10,122 bases of DNA. Origin: Beijerinckiaceae bacterium. GTDB taxonomy: Bacteria; Pseudomonadota; Alphaproteobacteria; Rhizobiales; Beijerinckiaceae. Below are positions 1-6,002 of this stretch, piece after piece. The stretch lies in the NCBI GenBank assembly GCA_947455285.1, contig CANGOK010000106.1, positions 1-10,122 of the forward strand, given 5' to 3'. Made by a program: the position numbers and the translations under genes. The notes under the pieces were generated by a model. The model had not been told where the DNA came from and made no database searches. It was given only the letters and a program-made list of their open reading frames with translations. Position 1 is the stretch's first letter; the number at the start of each line of letters is the position of its first letter.

Positions 1-45
1 CGGTCCGTCGTTGCTTTAAGTCGCGTCCCCCGTTTGGCGGGGTTC

Positions 46-73
46 GCCGGTTCGCTCCGGCTGCCGGTTTTTT
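46..73 (+). terminator. Possible intrinsic terminator of an off-window upstream gene
   Basis: GCCGG (46-50) and CCGGC (57-61) form a perfect 5-bp stem around a 6-nt loop. A further CCGG (64-67) could pair instead with 47-50 or 57-60, and it directly precedes a run of six T (68-73). A GC-rich stem ending in a T run is the classic rho-independent pattern, but the arms are short and several pairings compete. A second small hairpin, CCCCG (28-32) with CGGGG (38-42), lies just upstream. All three forward frames from the left edge close by position 84, so the upstream gene, if any, ends here or earlier. Confidence 0.4.
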
Positions 74-180
74 CTGACGGTTAACCGGCCTCTTGTCCGG
101 ATCCCCGCCAACCGACACACGACCACAGGCACGTGCGATTTGGGCAAGCCGATCCATAATGGGATTCTCAGGGGATACAA

Positions 181-192
181 GCAAAATTTTGC
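181..192. repeat. Perfect 12-bp palindrome with a repeated half-site 30 bp downstream
   Basis: GCAAAATTTTGC is its own reverse complement. The half-site GCAAAAT occurs again at 211-217, exactly 30 bp after the first copy at 181, close to three helical turns. This arrangement would suit a dimeric DNA-binding protein on the same face of the helix near the candidate promoter. No specific regulator can be named from it. Confidence 0.4.
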
Positions 193-217
193 CTCTTTTT
201 ACCCGCTTGTGCAAAAT
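189..217 (+). promoter_or_regulatory. Candidate promoter of the opgG-like gene
   Basis: TTGCCT (189-194) and CAAAAT (212-217) each match four of six positions of the sigma70-type boxes and are 17 bp apart, giving a leader of roughly 110 nt. The palindrome at 181-192 overlaps the first box. An alternative is CATAAT (165-170, five of six), with TTGGGC (140-145) at a long 19-bp spacing. Both are motif matches only. Confidence 0.3.
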
Positions 218-335
218 ATCCCACGAGCGTCTCGCCCATGCGGTCAGCGCCGCATTCGCCGCCAACTTGCCGACCCGCAAAAAGCCGGCTACCTCACCTT
301 TTGAGCGCTCCAGCCGCAGGGATTTCGCGTCAGAC

Positions 336-1904
336 ATGTTCGAGATCGATCGTCGCAAGCTCGTCGCGTCCCTGGCTCTCGCCATGGGAGGCGCCGCCAC
401 CGGGCGCGCTGCAGCCCAGCAGGCGCCGGGAACTGCGCCGCAGCCTGCCCAGAACCCCGCCGCGGGCTTCAGCCACGAAGATGTGCTGCGACGGGCGCGC
501 GAACTCGCCTCCGCGCCGCTAAGCGCCGCTCCCGCCCTGCCCGAGCCTTTGACGAAACTCGATCAGGACGCCTGGCGCGAGATCCGCTTCAAACCGGAAC
601 GCTCGCTTCTGGGCAACAACAACGGCGGCGCCTTCCGCCTGCAGACCTATCATCTCGGGCATATCTACCGGCGCCCTGTCATCGTGAACACGATCCGAGA
701 CGGCATCGCCACGCCCGTGCCCTATGCGGCCAATCTCTTCGATTACGGCGGAACCAAATTCGAAAAGCCTCTGCCGGTGAACACGGGCTTTGCAGGCTTC
801 CGCCTGACCTATCCGCTCAACGACCCGCGCGCCTTCGACGAGGTGATTTCGTTTCTGGGGTCGAGCTGTCTGCGTTTTGTGGGCCGCGGCCAGCGGCCGG
901 GCGTCTCAACACGCGGGCTTGGCGTAGCGGGCGGCACGAATGAAGAGCAGCCCTTCTTCCGGGAATTCTGGATCGAAACGCCCGAGCCCGGCGCAGACAA
1001 GATCGTCATTCACGCCCTGCTGGATGGCGAGGCGGCGACTGGGGCCTATCGTTTCGAGCTGCGGCCGGGGACCGACACGAAGCTCGACGTCAAGCTCACC
1101 CTGTTCCCGCGCAAATCCGGCGTGAAGATCGCGATCGCGCCGCTCAACTCCATGTTCCACCATGGCGAGAGCGATCAGCGCGCCAAGGCCGATTACCGTC
1201 CCGAGGCGCATGATTCCGACGGGCTGCTCATCCACACGGGCTCCGGCGAATGGCTCTGGCGCCCGCTGCGCAATCCTGCCGCCACGCAGGTCTCGGCCTT
1301 CATGGGCAAGGACATGCGCGGCTTCGGACTCGTGCAGCGCGACCGGAATTTCGAGCATTATCAGGATCTTGAACTCGCATACGAGCGGCGCCCTAGCTAT
1401 TGGGTCGAGCCTGTGGGCGACTGGGGCGAGGGCCATGTGGAGCTGGTGGAGGCTCCCGGCGCAGACGAGGGCGCCGATAACATCACGGCGTCATGGATCC
1501 CGGCCGCTGCGCCGGAGCCCGGCAAGCCGCTGTCGCTCGCCTATCGCATCACATCCTCGCTCGACATGGAGCGGCTCTCGACCGCCGGGCGCGCGATCGG
1601 CGCCTTTCCGGCGCAGGCCAAACCGGGCGCAAAGGAACCCAATGCGCGCCGTTTCCTGATCGACTTCTCAGGCGGCGAGTTGCCCTTTTTTCTGAACGAC
1701 GCCGCCGCCATCGAGGTCGTCGCCACGGCCTCGGAAGGGCGCATCCTGCGGACCTCCGTGACGCCCAACCCCTTCGCCCGAGGCTTCCGCGCTGCGCTCG
1801 ACCTGCAGCTCGATCCCGGCCAAGCGACCGACCTGCGCGTTTCCCTGCGCAACGGCTCGCGCACCCTCACAGAAACCTGGACCATGCCGTTAAGGGCCGA
1901 GTGA
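336..1904 (+). CDS. opgG: OpgG/OpgD-type periplasmic glucan biosynthesis protein with Tat-like signal
   Basis: This 522-residue protein matches the MdoG/OpgG family, which acts in the periplasm on osmoregulated beta-glucan backbones made by the membrane synthase OpgH. The family OpgD/OpgG has been linked to beta-1,2-glucanase activity. Recognisable family blocks are GNNNGGAFR (93-101), the N-terminal sandwich region to about residue 380 with WRPLRNP (308-314), and the stretch around 339-369 containing YQDLELAYERRPSYWVEP and GDWGEGHVEL. Length agrees with the usual 510-550. I chose the ATG at 336 because it opens with DRRKLVASLAL followed by a hydrophobic run and ATGRAAA (residues 5-27), a twin-arginine-like export signal. 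Only a weak AGGGA lies about 10-15 nt upstream. OpgD of E. coli is Tat-exported and stands alone from opgGH, as this gene does on its right side, so it could equally be called OpgD. Family assignment is firm; the G versus D choice is not. Confidence 0.9.
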   Translation: MFEIDRRKLVASLALAMGGAATGRAAAQQAPGTAPQPAQNPAAGFSHEDVLRRARELASAPLSAAPALPEPLTKLDQDAWREIRFKPERSLLGNNNGGAFRLQTYHLGHIYRRPVIVNTIRDGIATPVPYAANLFDYGGTKFEKPLPVNTGFAGFRLTYPLNDPRAFDEVISFLGSSCLRFVGRGQRPGVSTRGLGVAGGTNEEQPFFREFWIETPEPGADKIVIHALLDGEAATGAYRFELRPGTDTKLDVKLTLFPRKSGVKIAIAPLNSMFHHGESDQRAKADYRPEAHDSDGLLIHTGSGEWLWRPLRNPAATQVSAFMGKDMRGFGLVQRDRNFEHYQDLELAYERRPSYWVEPVGDWGEGHVELVEAPGADEGADNITASWIPAAAPEPGKPLSLAYRITSSLDMERLSTAGRAIGAFPAQAKPGAKEPNARRFLIDFSGGELPFFLNDAAAIEVVATASEGRILRTSVTPNPFARGFRAALDLQLDPGQATDLRVSLRNGSRTLTETWTMPLRAE

Positions 1905-1927
1905 TACGCCTTGCGCTCAGGCGCGTA
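1905..1927 (+). terminator. Weak hairpin directly after the opgG-like stop
   Basis: TACGCC (1905-1910) pairs with GGCG-c-GTA (1920-1927, one bulged C) around a 9-nt loop, starting at the base after the stop codon. No T run follows, only TAAGATCAAAAG, so termination is uncertain. The same segment contains TATAAG (1926-1931), a five-of-six -10 box without a convincing -35, which may drive the transporter genes. Confidence 0.25.
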
Positions 1928-1975
1928 TAAGATCAAAAGCAACCATTCACATCACACCGGGGGCCCGCATCGGCC

Positions 1976-1983
1976 GGAAGGAG
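1976..1983 (+). promoter_or_regulatory. Ribosome binding site that fixes a GTG start
   Basis: GGAAGGAG lies 4 nt before the GTG at 1988. It is the strongest Shine-Dalgarno match in this part of the window, and the codons after the GTG immediately encode a signal peptide. This supports GTG rather than any internal ATG as the start of the binding protein. Confidence 0.8.
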
Positions 1984-1987
1984 CATC

Positions 1988-2986
1988 GTGAAACAGTGCC
2001 AGACCATCGCAACCATCACCCTCGCCCTTCTGACCCTGCCAGCGCAGGCCGCCGACAAGGTGACCTTCGGCACCAACTGGCTCGCTGAAGCCGAACACGG
2101 CGGCTACTATCAGGCTGTCGTCGACGGCACCTATGCGAAGCATGGGCTTGAGGTGAAGATCCTGCAGGGCGGGCCGCAGGCTAACAATCGCCTGTTGCTG
2201 ACCGCAGGCCGCATCGAATTCGCCATGGGCGCGAATATGATCCAGGCCTTCACGGCGGTGGAGCAGAATGCGCCGAGCGTCGTCGTCGCCTCGCACTTCC
2301 AAAAAGACCCGATCGTCTTCATGTCCCATCCGGGCGCGGGCTTCGACAGGTTCGAAGATCTGCCGAAGGCCCCCGCCTTCGTGGGCAAGGATACGCTGGT
2401 GTCGGCCTGGCAATGGCTGAAGCTCACCTATGGCTTCAAGGACGAGAAGGTGAAGCCCTACACCTTCAATCCCGCGCCCTTCATCGCCGACAAGAATTCG
2501 ATCCAACAGGGCTACGCCACCTCGGAGCCCTTTGAGGTCGAGCGTCAGGGCAAGTTCAAGCCCAATGTCTTCCTGCTGGCGGACTATGGCTATGACACCT
2601 ATTCCACCACCATCGAAGCGCGCCGCGATATGATCGAGAAGAATCCCGATCTCGTGCAGCGCTTCGTCGACGCCTCAGCCATCGGCTGGTACAACTATCT
2701 TTATGGTGACAACGCCGCCGCCAACGCCGCGATCAAGAAAGACAATCCCGACATCAGCGACGAGCAAATCGCTTTCTCCATCGCGAAGATGAAGGAATAT
2801 GGGATCGTCGATTCCGGCGATACGCTGTCGAAGGGCATCGGCGCCATGACCGACGAGCGCGTCAAAAGCTTCTTCGACAAGATGGCGAAGTCGGGCGTCG
2901 TGAAGGCGGATCTCGACTATAGAAAGTCCTATGACCTGCGCTTCGTGAACAAGGGCGTCGGCCTGTCGCTGCGGTCGAAGAACTGA
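1988..2986 (+). CDS. ABC transporter substrate-binding protein, NMT1/THI5 family
   Basis: This 332-residue periplasmic binding protein is the capture subunit of the three-gene importer that follows. Residues 1-21 form a Sec signal peptide (Lys-Gln start, hydrophobic TIATITLALLTLPAQA) with AQA as the likely cleavage site. The mature protein begins with the family pattern FGTNWLAEAEHGGYYQA (27-43) and continues with GLEVKILQGG (53-62) and GRIEFAMG (74-81). This is typical of the NMT1/SsuA-like fold that binds thiamine pyrimidine precursors, riboflavin, sulfonates or similar molecules. The EAEHGG-YYQA pattern is closer to the ThiY/RibY-like branch than to SsuA or TauA, which is my recollection rather than a search. 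No TPP or FMN riboswitch is visible in the 83 bp upstream, so the substrate stays open. Confidence 0.88.
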   Translation: MKQCQTIATITLALLTLPAQAADKVTFGTNWLAEAEHGGYYQAVVDGTYAKHGLEVKILQGGPQANNRLLLTAGRIEFAMGANMIQAFTAVEQNAPSVVVASHFQKDPIVFMSHPGAGFDRFEDLPKAPAFVGKDTLVSAWQWLKLTYGFKDEKVKPYTFNPAPFIADKNSIQQGYATSEPFEVERQGKFKPNVFLLADYGYDTYSTTIEARRDMIEKNPDLVQRFVDASAIGWYNYLYGDNAAANAAIKKDNPDISDEQIAFSIAKMKEYGIVDSGDTLSKGIGAMTDERVKSFFDKMAKSGVVKADLDYRKSYDLRFVNKGVGLSLRSKN

Positions 2987-2994
2987 TCCGCCCG

Positions 2995-3741
2995 ATGGCG
3001 AACATGCTGAGCCTGCGCGGCGTCGACAAGGTCTTCGCGAGCGGCGCGCAGGCCTTGGGCGGCCTTGATCTTGATGTGCGCGAAGGCGAGTTCCTGAGCC
3101 TGCTTGGGCCTTCTGGCTGCGGTAAATCCACGGCGCTGCGCATGATCGCGGGCCTCGCTCAACCGACGCGCGGCGCCATCGAATGGCGCGCGGGCCGGCC
3201 TGAAGTCGGCTTCGTGTTTCAGGACGCAGTCCTGATGCCCTGGGCGACTGTTTTCGACAATGTCTGGCTGCCGCTGCGTCTCGCGGGCCTCTCGCGCGCG
3301 CAATCTTCTTCGAAGATCGAAGCCGCGCTCGAATTGGTTGGCCTGCATGGCTTCGCCAATGCCTATCCGCGTGAACTTTCCGGTGGCATGAAGATGCGCG
3401 TCTCCATCGCGCGAGCGCTGGCGCTGCGCCCTGCGCTGCTGCTCATGGACGAACCTTTCGCTGCGCTCGATGAAATCACGCGCCAGAAGCTCAACGACGA
3501 TCTCATGCGCCTGAAGCAGGAGCTCAGCGCCACCGTGATCTTCGTGACCCATTCGGTTTTCGAAAGCGTCTATCTGTCGGACCGCATCGCGGTGTTCAGC
3601 TCGCGTCCGGGGCGCGTGGCGGCGGAGATTGAAGTGAGTGCGTCAACGCCGCGGAACGATGAGTTCCGCTTGAGCCCGCTTTATGCGCAGGCCTGCAAGA
3701 AAGCCTCCGACGCCCTCCACGCCGCCATGGGAGAGGCCTGA
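2995..3741 (+). CDS. ABC transporter ATP-binding protein, NitT/TauT type
   Basis: This 248-residue ATPase powers the importer. All nucleotide-binding motifs are intact: Walker A GPSGCGKST (38-46), Q-loop glutamine in FVFQD (Gln76), signature LSGGM (128-132), Walker B LLLMDEP (148-154, catalytic Glu153), D-loop ALD (157-159) and the switch histidine in FVTHS (His186). Length and motif spacing are normal for the SsuB/TauB/ThiZ group. It starts 8 bp after the binding-protein stop with no good Shine-Dalgarno, so translation is probably coupled to the upstream gene. A second ATG at 3004 (MLSLRGV) is a possible start and would shorten the protein by three residues without affecting any motif. It is followed almost at once by the permease gene. 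Confidence 0.93.
   Translation: MANMLSLRGVDKVFASGAQALGGLDLDVREGEFLSLLGPSGCGKSTALRMIAGLAQPTRGAIEWRAGRPEVGFVFQDAVLMPWATVFDNVWLPLRLAGLSRAQSSSKIEAALELVGLHGFANAYPRELSGGMKMRVSIARALALRPALLLMDEPFAALDEITRQKLNDDLMRLKQELSATVIFVTHSVFESVYLSDRIAVFSSRPGRVAAEIEVSASTPRNDEFRLSPLYAQACKKASDALHAAMGEA
3729..3736 (+). promoter_or_regulatory. Ribosome binding site of the permease inside the ATPase 3' end
   Basis: GGGAGAGG lies within the last codons of the ATPase gene, 6 nt before the ATG at 3743. It selects that ATG over the in-frame upstream start at 3683, which lies inside the ATPase coding sequence and would add a charged, non-conserved extension. Confidence 0.75.
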
Positions 3742-3742
3742 T

Positions 3743-4525
3743 ATGCGCCGCTCTTTCACGGATTACGCGCTGCCAGTTTTCGTCTTCCTCGCCATGATCG
3801 GCATTTGGGAGGCGGTGGTGCGCATCAACGCCATTCCGCCCTATGTGCTGCCGGCGCCCTCGCTCATCGGGGCTACGCTGGTCAATGATTGGGAGACGCT
3901 CTCGGGCTCGCTGCTCGTAACCCTGCGCATCACTTTCGAGGCGCTTTTCGCGGCGACCATCGGCGGCGTGGCGCTCGCCATTCTCTTCGCCCGCTCACGC
4001 TGGATTGAACGCTCGTTCTTTCCGCTGGCGGTGGTGCTGCAGGTGACGCCCATCGTCGCCATCGCGCCGCTGTTGCTGGTTTATCTTGAAGCCAATACGG
4101 CGGTGCTGGTCTGCGCCTTCCTAGTCGCCTTCTTCCCCATCCTCTCGAACATGGCGCTGGGGCTCGCTTCGGCGGATCATAATCTGATCGACCTCTTCGA
4201 GCTCTACAAAGCTTCGCGCTGGAAGCAGCTGATCCTGCTGCGCCTTCCCTCCGCCCTCCCCTATTTTCTGGGCGGCTTGCGCATCGCGGGCGGGCTCGCG
4301 CTGATCGGCGCCATCGTGGCGGAGATCGCGGCGGGCTCTGCGGGGCAAGGCGCGGGCCTAGCCTTCCGCATCGTGGAGGCGGGCTTTCGCCTCAACATTC
4401 CCCGCATGTTCGCCGCGCTGGCGCTGATCTCGGCGAGCGGCGTTCTGATCTATCTCACCTTCACGCTGCTATCTTGGGCGCTGCTCTCGCGCTGGCATGA
4501 CAGTTCGCGCGAGCGAGGCGTTTGA
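3743..4525 (+). CDS. ABC transporter permease, SsuC/TauC type (BPD_transp_1)
   Basis: This 260-residue membrane subunit completes the importer. It shows about six hydrophobic segments, roughly at residues 8-26, 60-82, 93-113, 117-140, 178-197 and 222-249. The N-terminal block PPYVLPAPS (32-40) is characteristic of NitT/TauT permeases. Between the fourth and fifth segments lies the cytoplasmic coupling loop, ELYKASRWKQLILLRLPSAL (153-172), followed by PYFLGGLR (173-180). It corresponds to the EAA motif that docks on the ATPase. The normal leading Glu-Ala-Ala is relaxed to LYKAS, as is common in this family. The gene begins one base after the ATPase stop codon, so the two are certainly co-transcribed. 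Its TGA is immediately followed by the reverse-strand stop of chrA. The substrate is unknown, as for the binding protein. Confidence 0.92.
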   Translation: MRRSFTDYALPVFVFLAMIGIWEAVVRINAIPPYVLPAPSLIGATLVNDWETLSGSLLVTLRITFEALFAATIGGVALAILFARSRWIERSFFPLAVVLQVTPIVAIAPLLLVYLEANTAVLVCAFLVAFFPILSNMALGLASADHNLIDLFELYKASRWKQLILLRLPSALPYFLGGLRIAGGLALIGAIVAEIAAGSAGQGAGLAFRIVEAGFRLNIPRMFAALALISASGVLIYLTFTLLSWALLSRWHDSSRERGV

Positions 4526-5863
4526 TCACAGGGCGAAGCGCACCAGCACGCCAAGCCCGGCCATGGTGAGGACCACCTGAACGAGCCCCCAGTGCAGCCG
4601 CATGACCAGCACGAAAGCGAGCGCTGAAAGCAGGGCGGCTTTCCAATCGAAGGTCGCGATTTCAACGGTCGGCCAGCGCAAGACGCCGATGGCCTCCCAT
4701 GCGCTTTCGCCAAAGAGCAGATGCAGGCCGAACCAGGCGGCGAGATAAGACATCACCCCAACCACAACCGCCGTGATGGCCGAGAGCGCAGCCGAAAGCC
4801 GCACATTGGCGCGCAGGCGCTCCATATGCGGCGCTCCGGCGAAGATCCACAGGAAGGACGGGGCGAAGGTCGCCCATGACGTCATGATCGCGCCAAGGGC
4901 TGCGGCGAGCGGCGGCGTAAAGGGCGCTGCGTCGCGCCAGGCGGCCAGAAAACCCACGTGCTGGGTGACGAGAATGGTCGGGCCGGGCGTCGTCTCCGCA
5001 AGACCGAGCCCATCGGCCATTTCCGCCGCGCTGAGCCAGCCCTTCACCGTGACAGCATCCTGCGCGAGCCAGGCGAGCAGCGCATAGGCGCCGCCGAAAG
5101 ACAGGAGGGCGAGCTTGCCGAAAAAGAGGCCGAGCGTCGTGATGACGTGATGCGGGCCAAGCATGAGCGCAGCGAAGGCCACCGGCGCCCACCAGACCCC
5201 GATCCACACGAAGATGGCCCGCAGGGTCTCGCCCCAACCGCCATCGCGAACGGCGTCCGCCGAGACGTTCGAGCCCGCGCCGAAAATGGAGGGCGCAAGA
5301 GGTTGGGCGACATAGCCAATCAATCCTGCGCCAACCACCACCAACGGAAAGGGCGCATCGAGAAACATCAGCAGGGCGAAGGCCACAACTGCGATGGCTT
5401 CGAAAATCCAATGCTTGAACGCGCGTTTGGCGATGCGCGCGATGGCGTGGAAGACCACCGCCAGAACAGCCGTCTTGATGCCGAAGAAGAGCCCCGCCAC
5501 CAGCGGCACGTCCTGCCCATAGGCGTAGAGAAAGCTCAGGGCCAGCATGACAATGGCGCCGGGGACGACGAACATGAGCCCGCCGAAGAGCCCGCCGCGC
5601 ACCCCGTGCAGCAGCCAGCCGATATAGGTGGCGAGCTGCTGGGCTTCGGGGCCGGGCAGTAGGGTGCAGTAATTCAGCGCGTGGAGGAAACGCCCTTCGT
5701 CGATCCACTTGCGCTCATCGACGAGAACGCGGTGCATCATGGCGATCTGCCCGGCCGCGCCGCCGAAGGAGGTGAGCCCGATCACGGTCCAGACCCGGGC
5801 GGCCTGCGCGAAAGAGACCTGCGGCATGGCCGGCTGCGCCGAATGATCCTGTTGATTCGTCAT
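4526..5863 (-). CDS. chrA: Chromate transporter family protein (ChrA, long two-domain form)
   Basis: This 445-residue inner-membrane protein matches the CHR family, whose studied members export chromate from the cytoplasm and confer resistance. It has the duplicated architecture of the long form. The N-terminal half contains TSFGGAAGQIAMMHR (31-45), LLPGPEAQQLATYIGWL (68-84) and a GGLFGGLMFVVPG block (90-102). The C-terminal half repeats the pattern with LLSFGGAYALLAWL (253-266) and ETTPGPTILVTQHVGFL (290-306). Each half is rich in hydrophobic helices, with a soluble linker near 195-215. I chose the start at 5863 because AGGAGGGG (minus strand, 5879-5872) lies 8 nt upstream and the conserved N-terminus follows. 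The frame stays open further upstream, but that stretch is non-conserved and overlaps the divergent gene. No chrB-type regulator is adjacent. The family is certain; chromate as the physiological substrate is an inference. Confidence 0.93.
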   Translation of the reverse strand: MTNQQDHSAQPAMPQVSFAQAARVWTVIGLTSFGGAAGQIAMMHRVLVDERKWIDEGRFLHALNYCTLLPGPEAQQLATYIGWLLHGVRGGLFGGLMFVVPGAIVMLALSFLYAYGQDVPLVAGLFFGIKTAVLAVVFHAIARIAKRAFKHWIFEAIAVVAFALLMFLDAPFPLVVVGAGLIGYVAQPLAPSIFGAGSNVSADAVRDGGWGETLRAIFVWIGVWWAPVAFAALMLGPHHVITTLGLFFGKLALLSFGGAYALLAWLAQDAVTVKGWLSAAEMADGLGLAETTPGPTILVTQHVGFLAAWRDAAPFTPPLAAALGAIMTSWATFAPSFLWIFAGAPHMERLRANVRLSAALSAITAVVVGVMSYLAAWFGLHLLFGESAWEAIGVLRWPTVEIATFDWKAALLSALAFVLVMRLHWGLVQVVLTMAGLGVLVRFAL

Positions 5864-5891
5864 GCGCTCCGCCCCTCCTGCCGTTCGGGGA

Positions 5892-5920
5892 GCCTTGGAG
5901 AAGGCCGGGCACCCTGTCAA
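5892..5920 (-). promoter_or_regulatory. Candidate chrA promoter
   Basis: On the minus strand a perfect TTGACA (5920-5915) lies about 50 nt before the chrA start. The hexamer 17 bp further on (CAAGGC) is a poor -10 box, as is often seen in alphaproteobacterial promoters. The implied transcript would start near 5885, just ahead of the AGGAGGGG ribosome site. The -35 box is inside the inverted repeat at 5912-5936. Confidence 0.4.
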
Positions 5921-5936
5921 ATCGCCGATTTCAGGG
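5912..5936. repeat. 25-bp inverted repeat between divergent chrA and Bug genes
   Basis: The left arm is CCCTG (5912-5916), two unpaired bases TC, then AAATCG (5919-5924). One central C (5925) separates it from the right arm CGATTT (5926-5931) followed by CAGGG (5932-5936). Eleven base pairs match, with a 2-nt bulge on one side. There is no T run, so it is more likely an operator-like dyad than a terminator. It covers the TTGACA box of chrA. Confidence 0.6.
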
Positions 5937-5945
5937 GGCGCTGCC

Positions 5946-5974
5946 TTGACCGGGGTCGCGCAAAGCGGCATCCG
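5946..5974 (+). promoter_or_regulatory. Candidate promoter of the Bug-type gene
   Basis: TTGACC (5946-5951) is a five-of-six -35 box. The hexamer 17 bp downstream, CATCCG (5969-5974), is a weak -10. The expected start near 5981 would leave a leader of about 22 nt containing GGAG (5992-5995), 7 nt before the ATG at 6003. The inverted repeat at 5971-5986 overlaps the -10 and start-site area. Confidence 0.35.
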
Positions 5975-5986
5975 ATCAGGATCGGA
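5971..5986. repeat. 16-bp inverted repeat at the Bug gene promoter
   Basis: TCCGATC (5971-5977) and GATCGGA (5980-5986) are perfect reverse complements separated by AG. The 2-nt spacer is too short for a comfortable RNA hairpin loop, so a protein-binding site is the better reading. It ends 5 nt before the GGAG ribosome site at 5992. Confidence 0.5.
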
Positions 5987-6002
5987 AATCCGGAGTTCGG
6001 CC

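Larger units (their letters stand above)
85..335. other. Leader region of the opgG-like gene, AT-richer than its surroundings
   Basis: This stretch of about 250 bases contains no gene I can support. The reading frame of the downstream gene stays open back to a TTG at 93. However, the peptide it would add (about 81 residues) is not like the OpgG family and would bury the export signal. The segment from about 160 to 220 is clearly richer in A and T than the rest of the window. It holds the palindrome GCAAAATTTTGC (181-192), a second GCAAAAT (211-217) and candidate promoter boxes, so it reads as a regulatory leader. Confidence 0.55.

Noticed and set aside
93..335. N-terminal extension of the OpgG-like protein from a TTG start
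   Set aside because: The added 81 residues are non-conserved, place the Tat-like signal internally and cover an AT-rich regulatory region. The ATG at 336 gives a normal export signal and family length.
906..1436. 176-residue minus-strand open frame inside the opgG-like gene
   Set aside because: No motifs, and fully contained in a confidently assigned gene.
1905..1987. TPP or FMN riboswitch ahead of the binding-protein gene
   Set aside because: The gap is only 83 bp and lacks the conserved CUGAGA-type core of the TPP element and the multi-stem FMN pattern.
4958..5662. 234-residue plus-strand open frame antisense to chrA
   Set aside because: Extremely Glu/Arg/His-rich, low-complexity content typical of antisense frames in GC-rich DNA.
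4662..5708. 348-residue minus-strand open frame overlapping chrA in another frame
   Set aside because: Arg/Ala/Gly-rich composition and no recognisable motifs. It is a by-product of high GC, and the overlapping frame has clear ChrA motifs.
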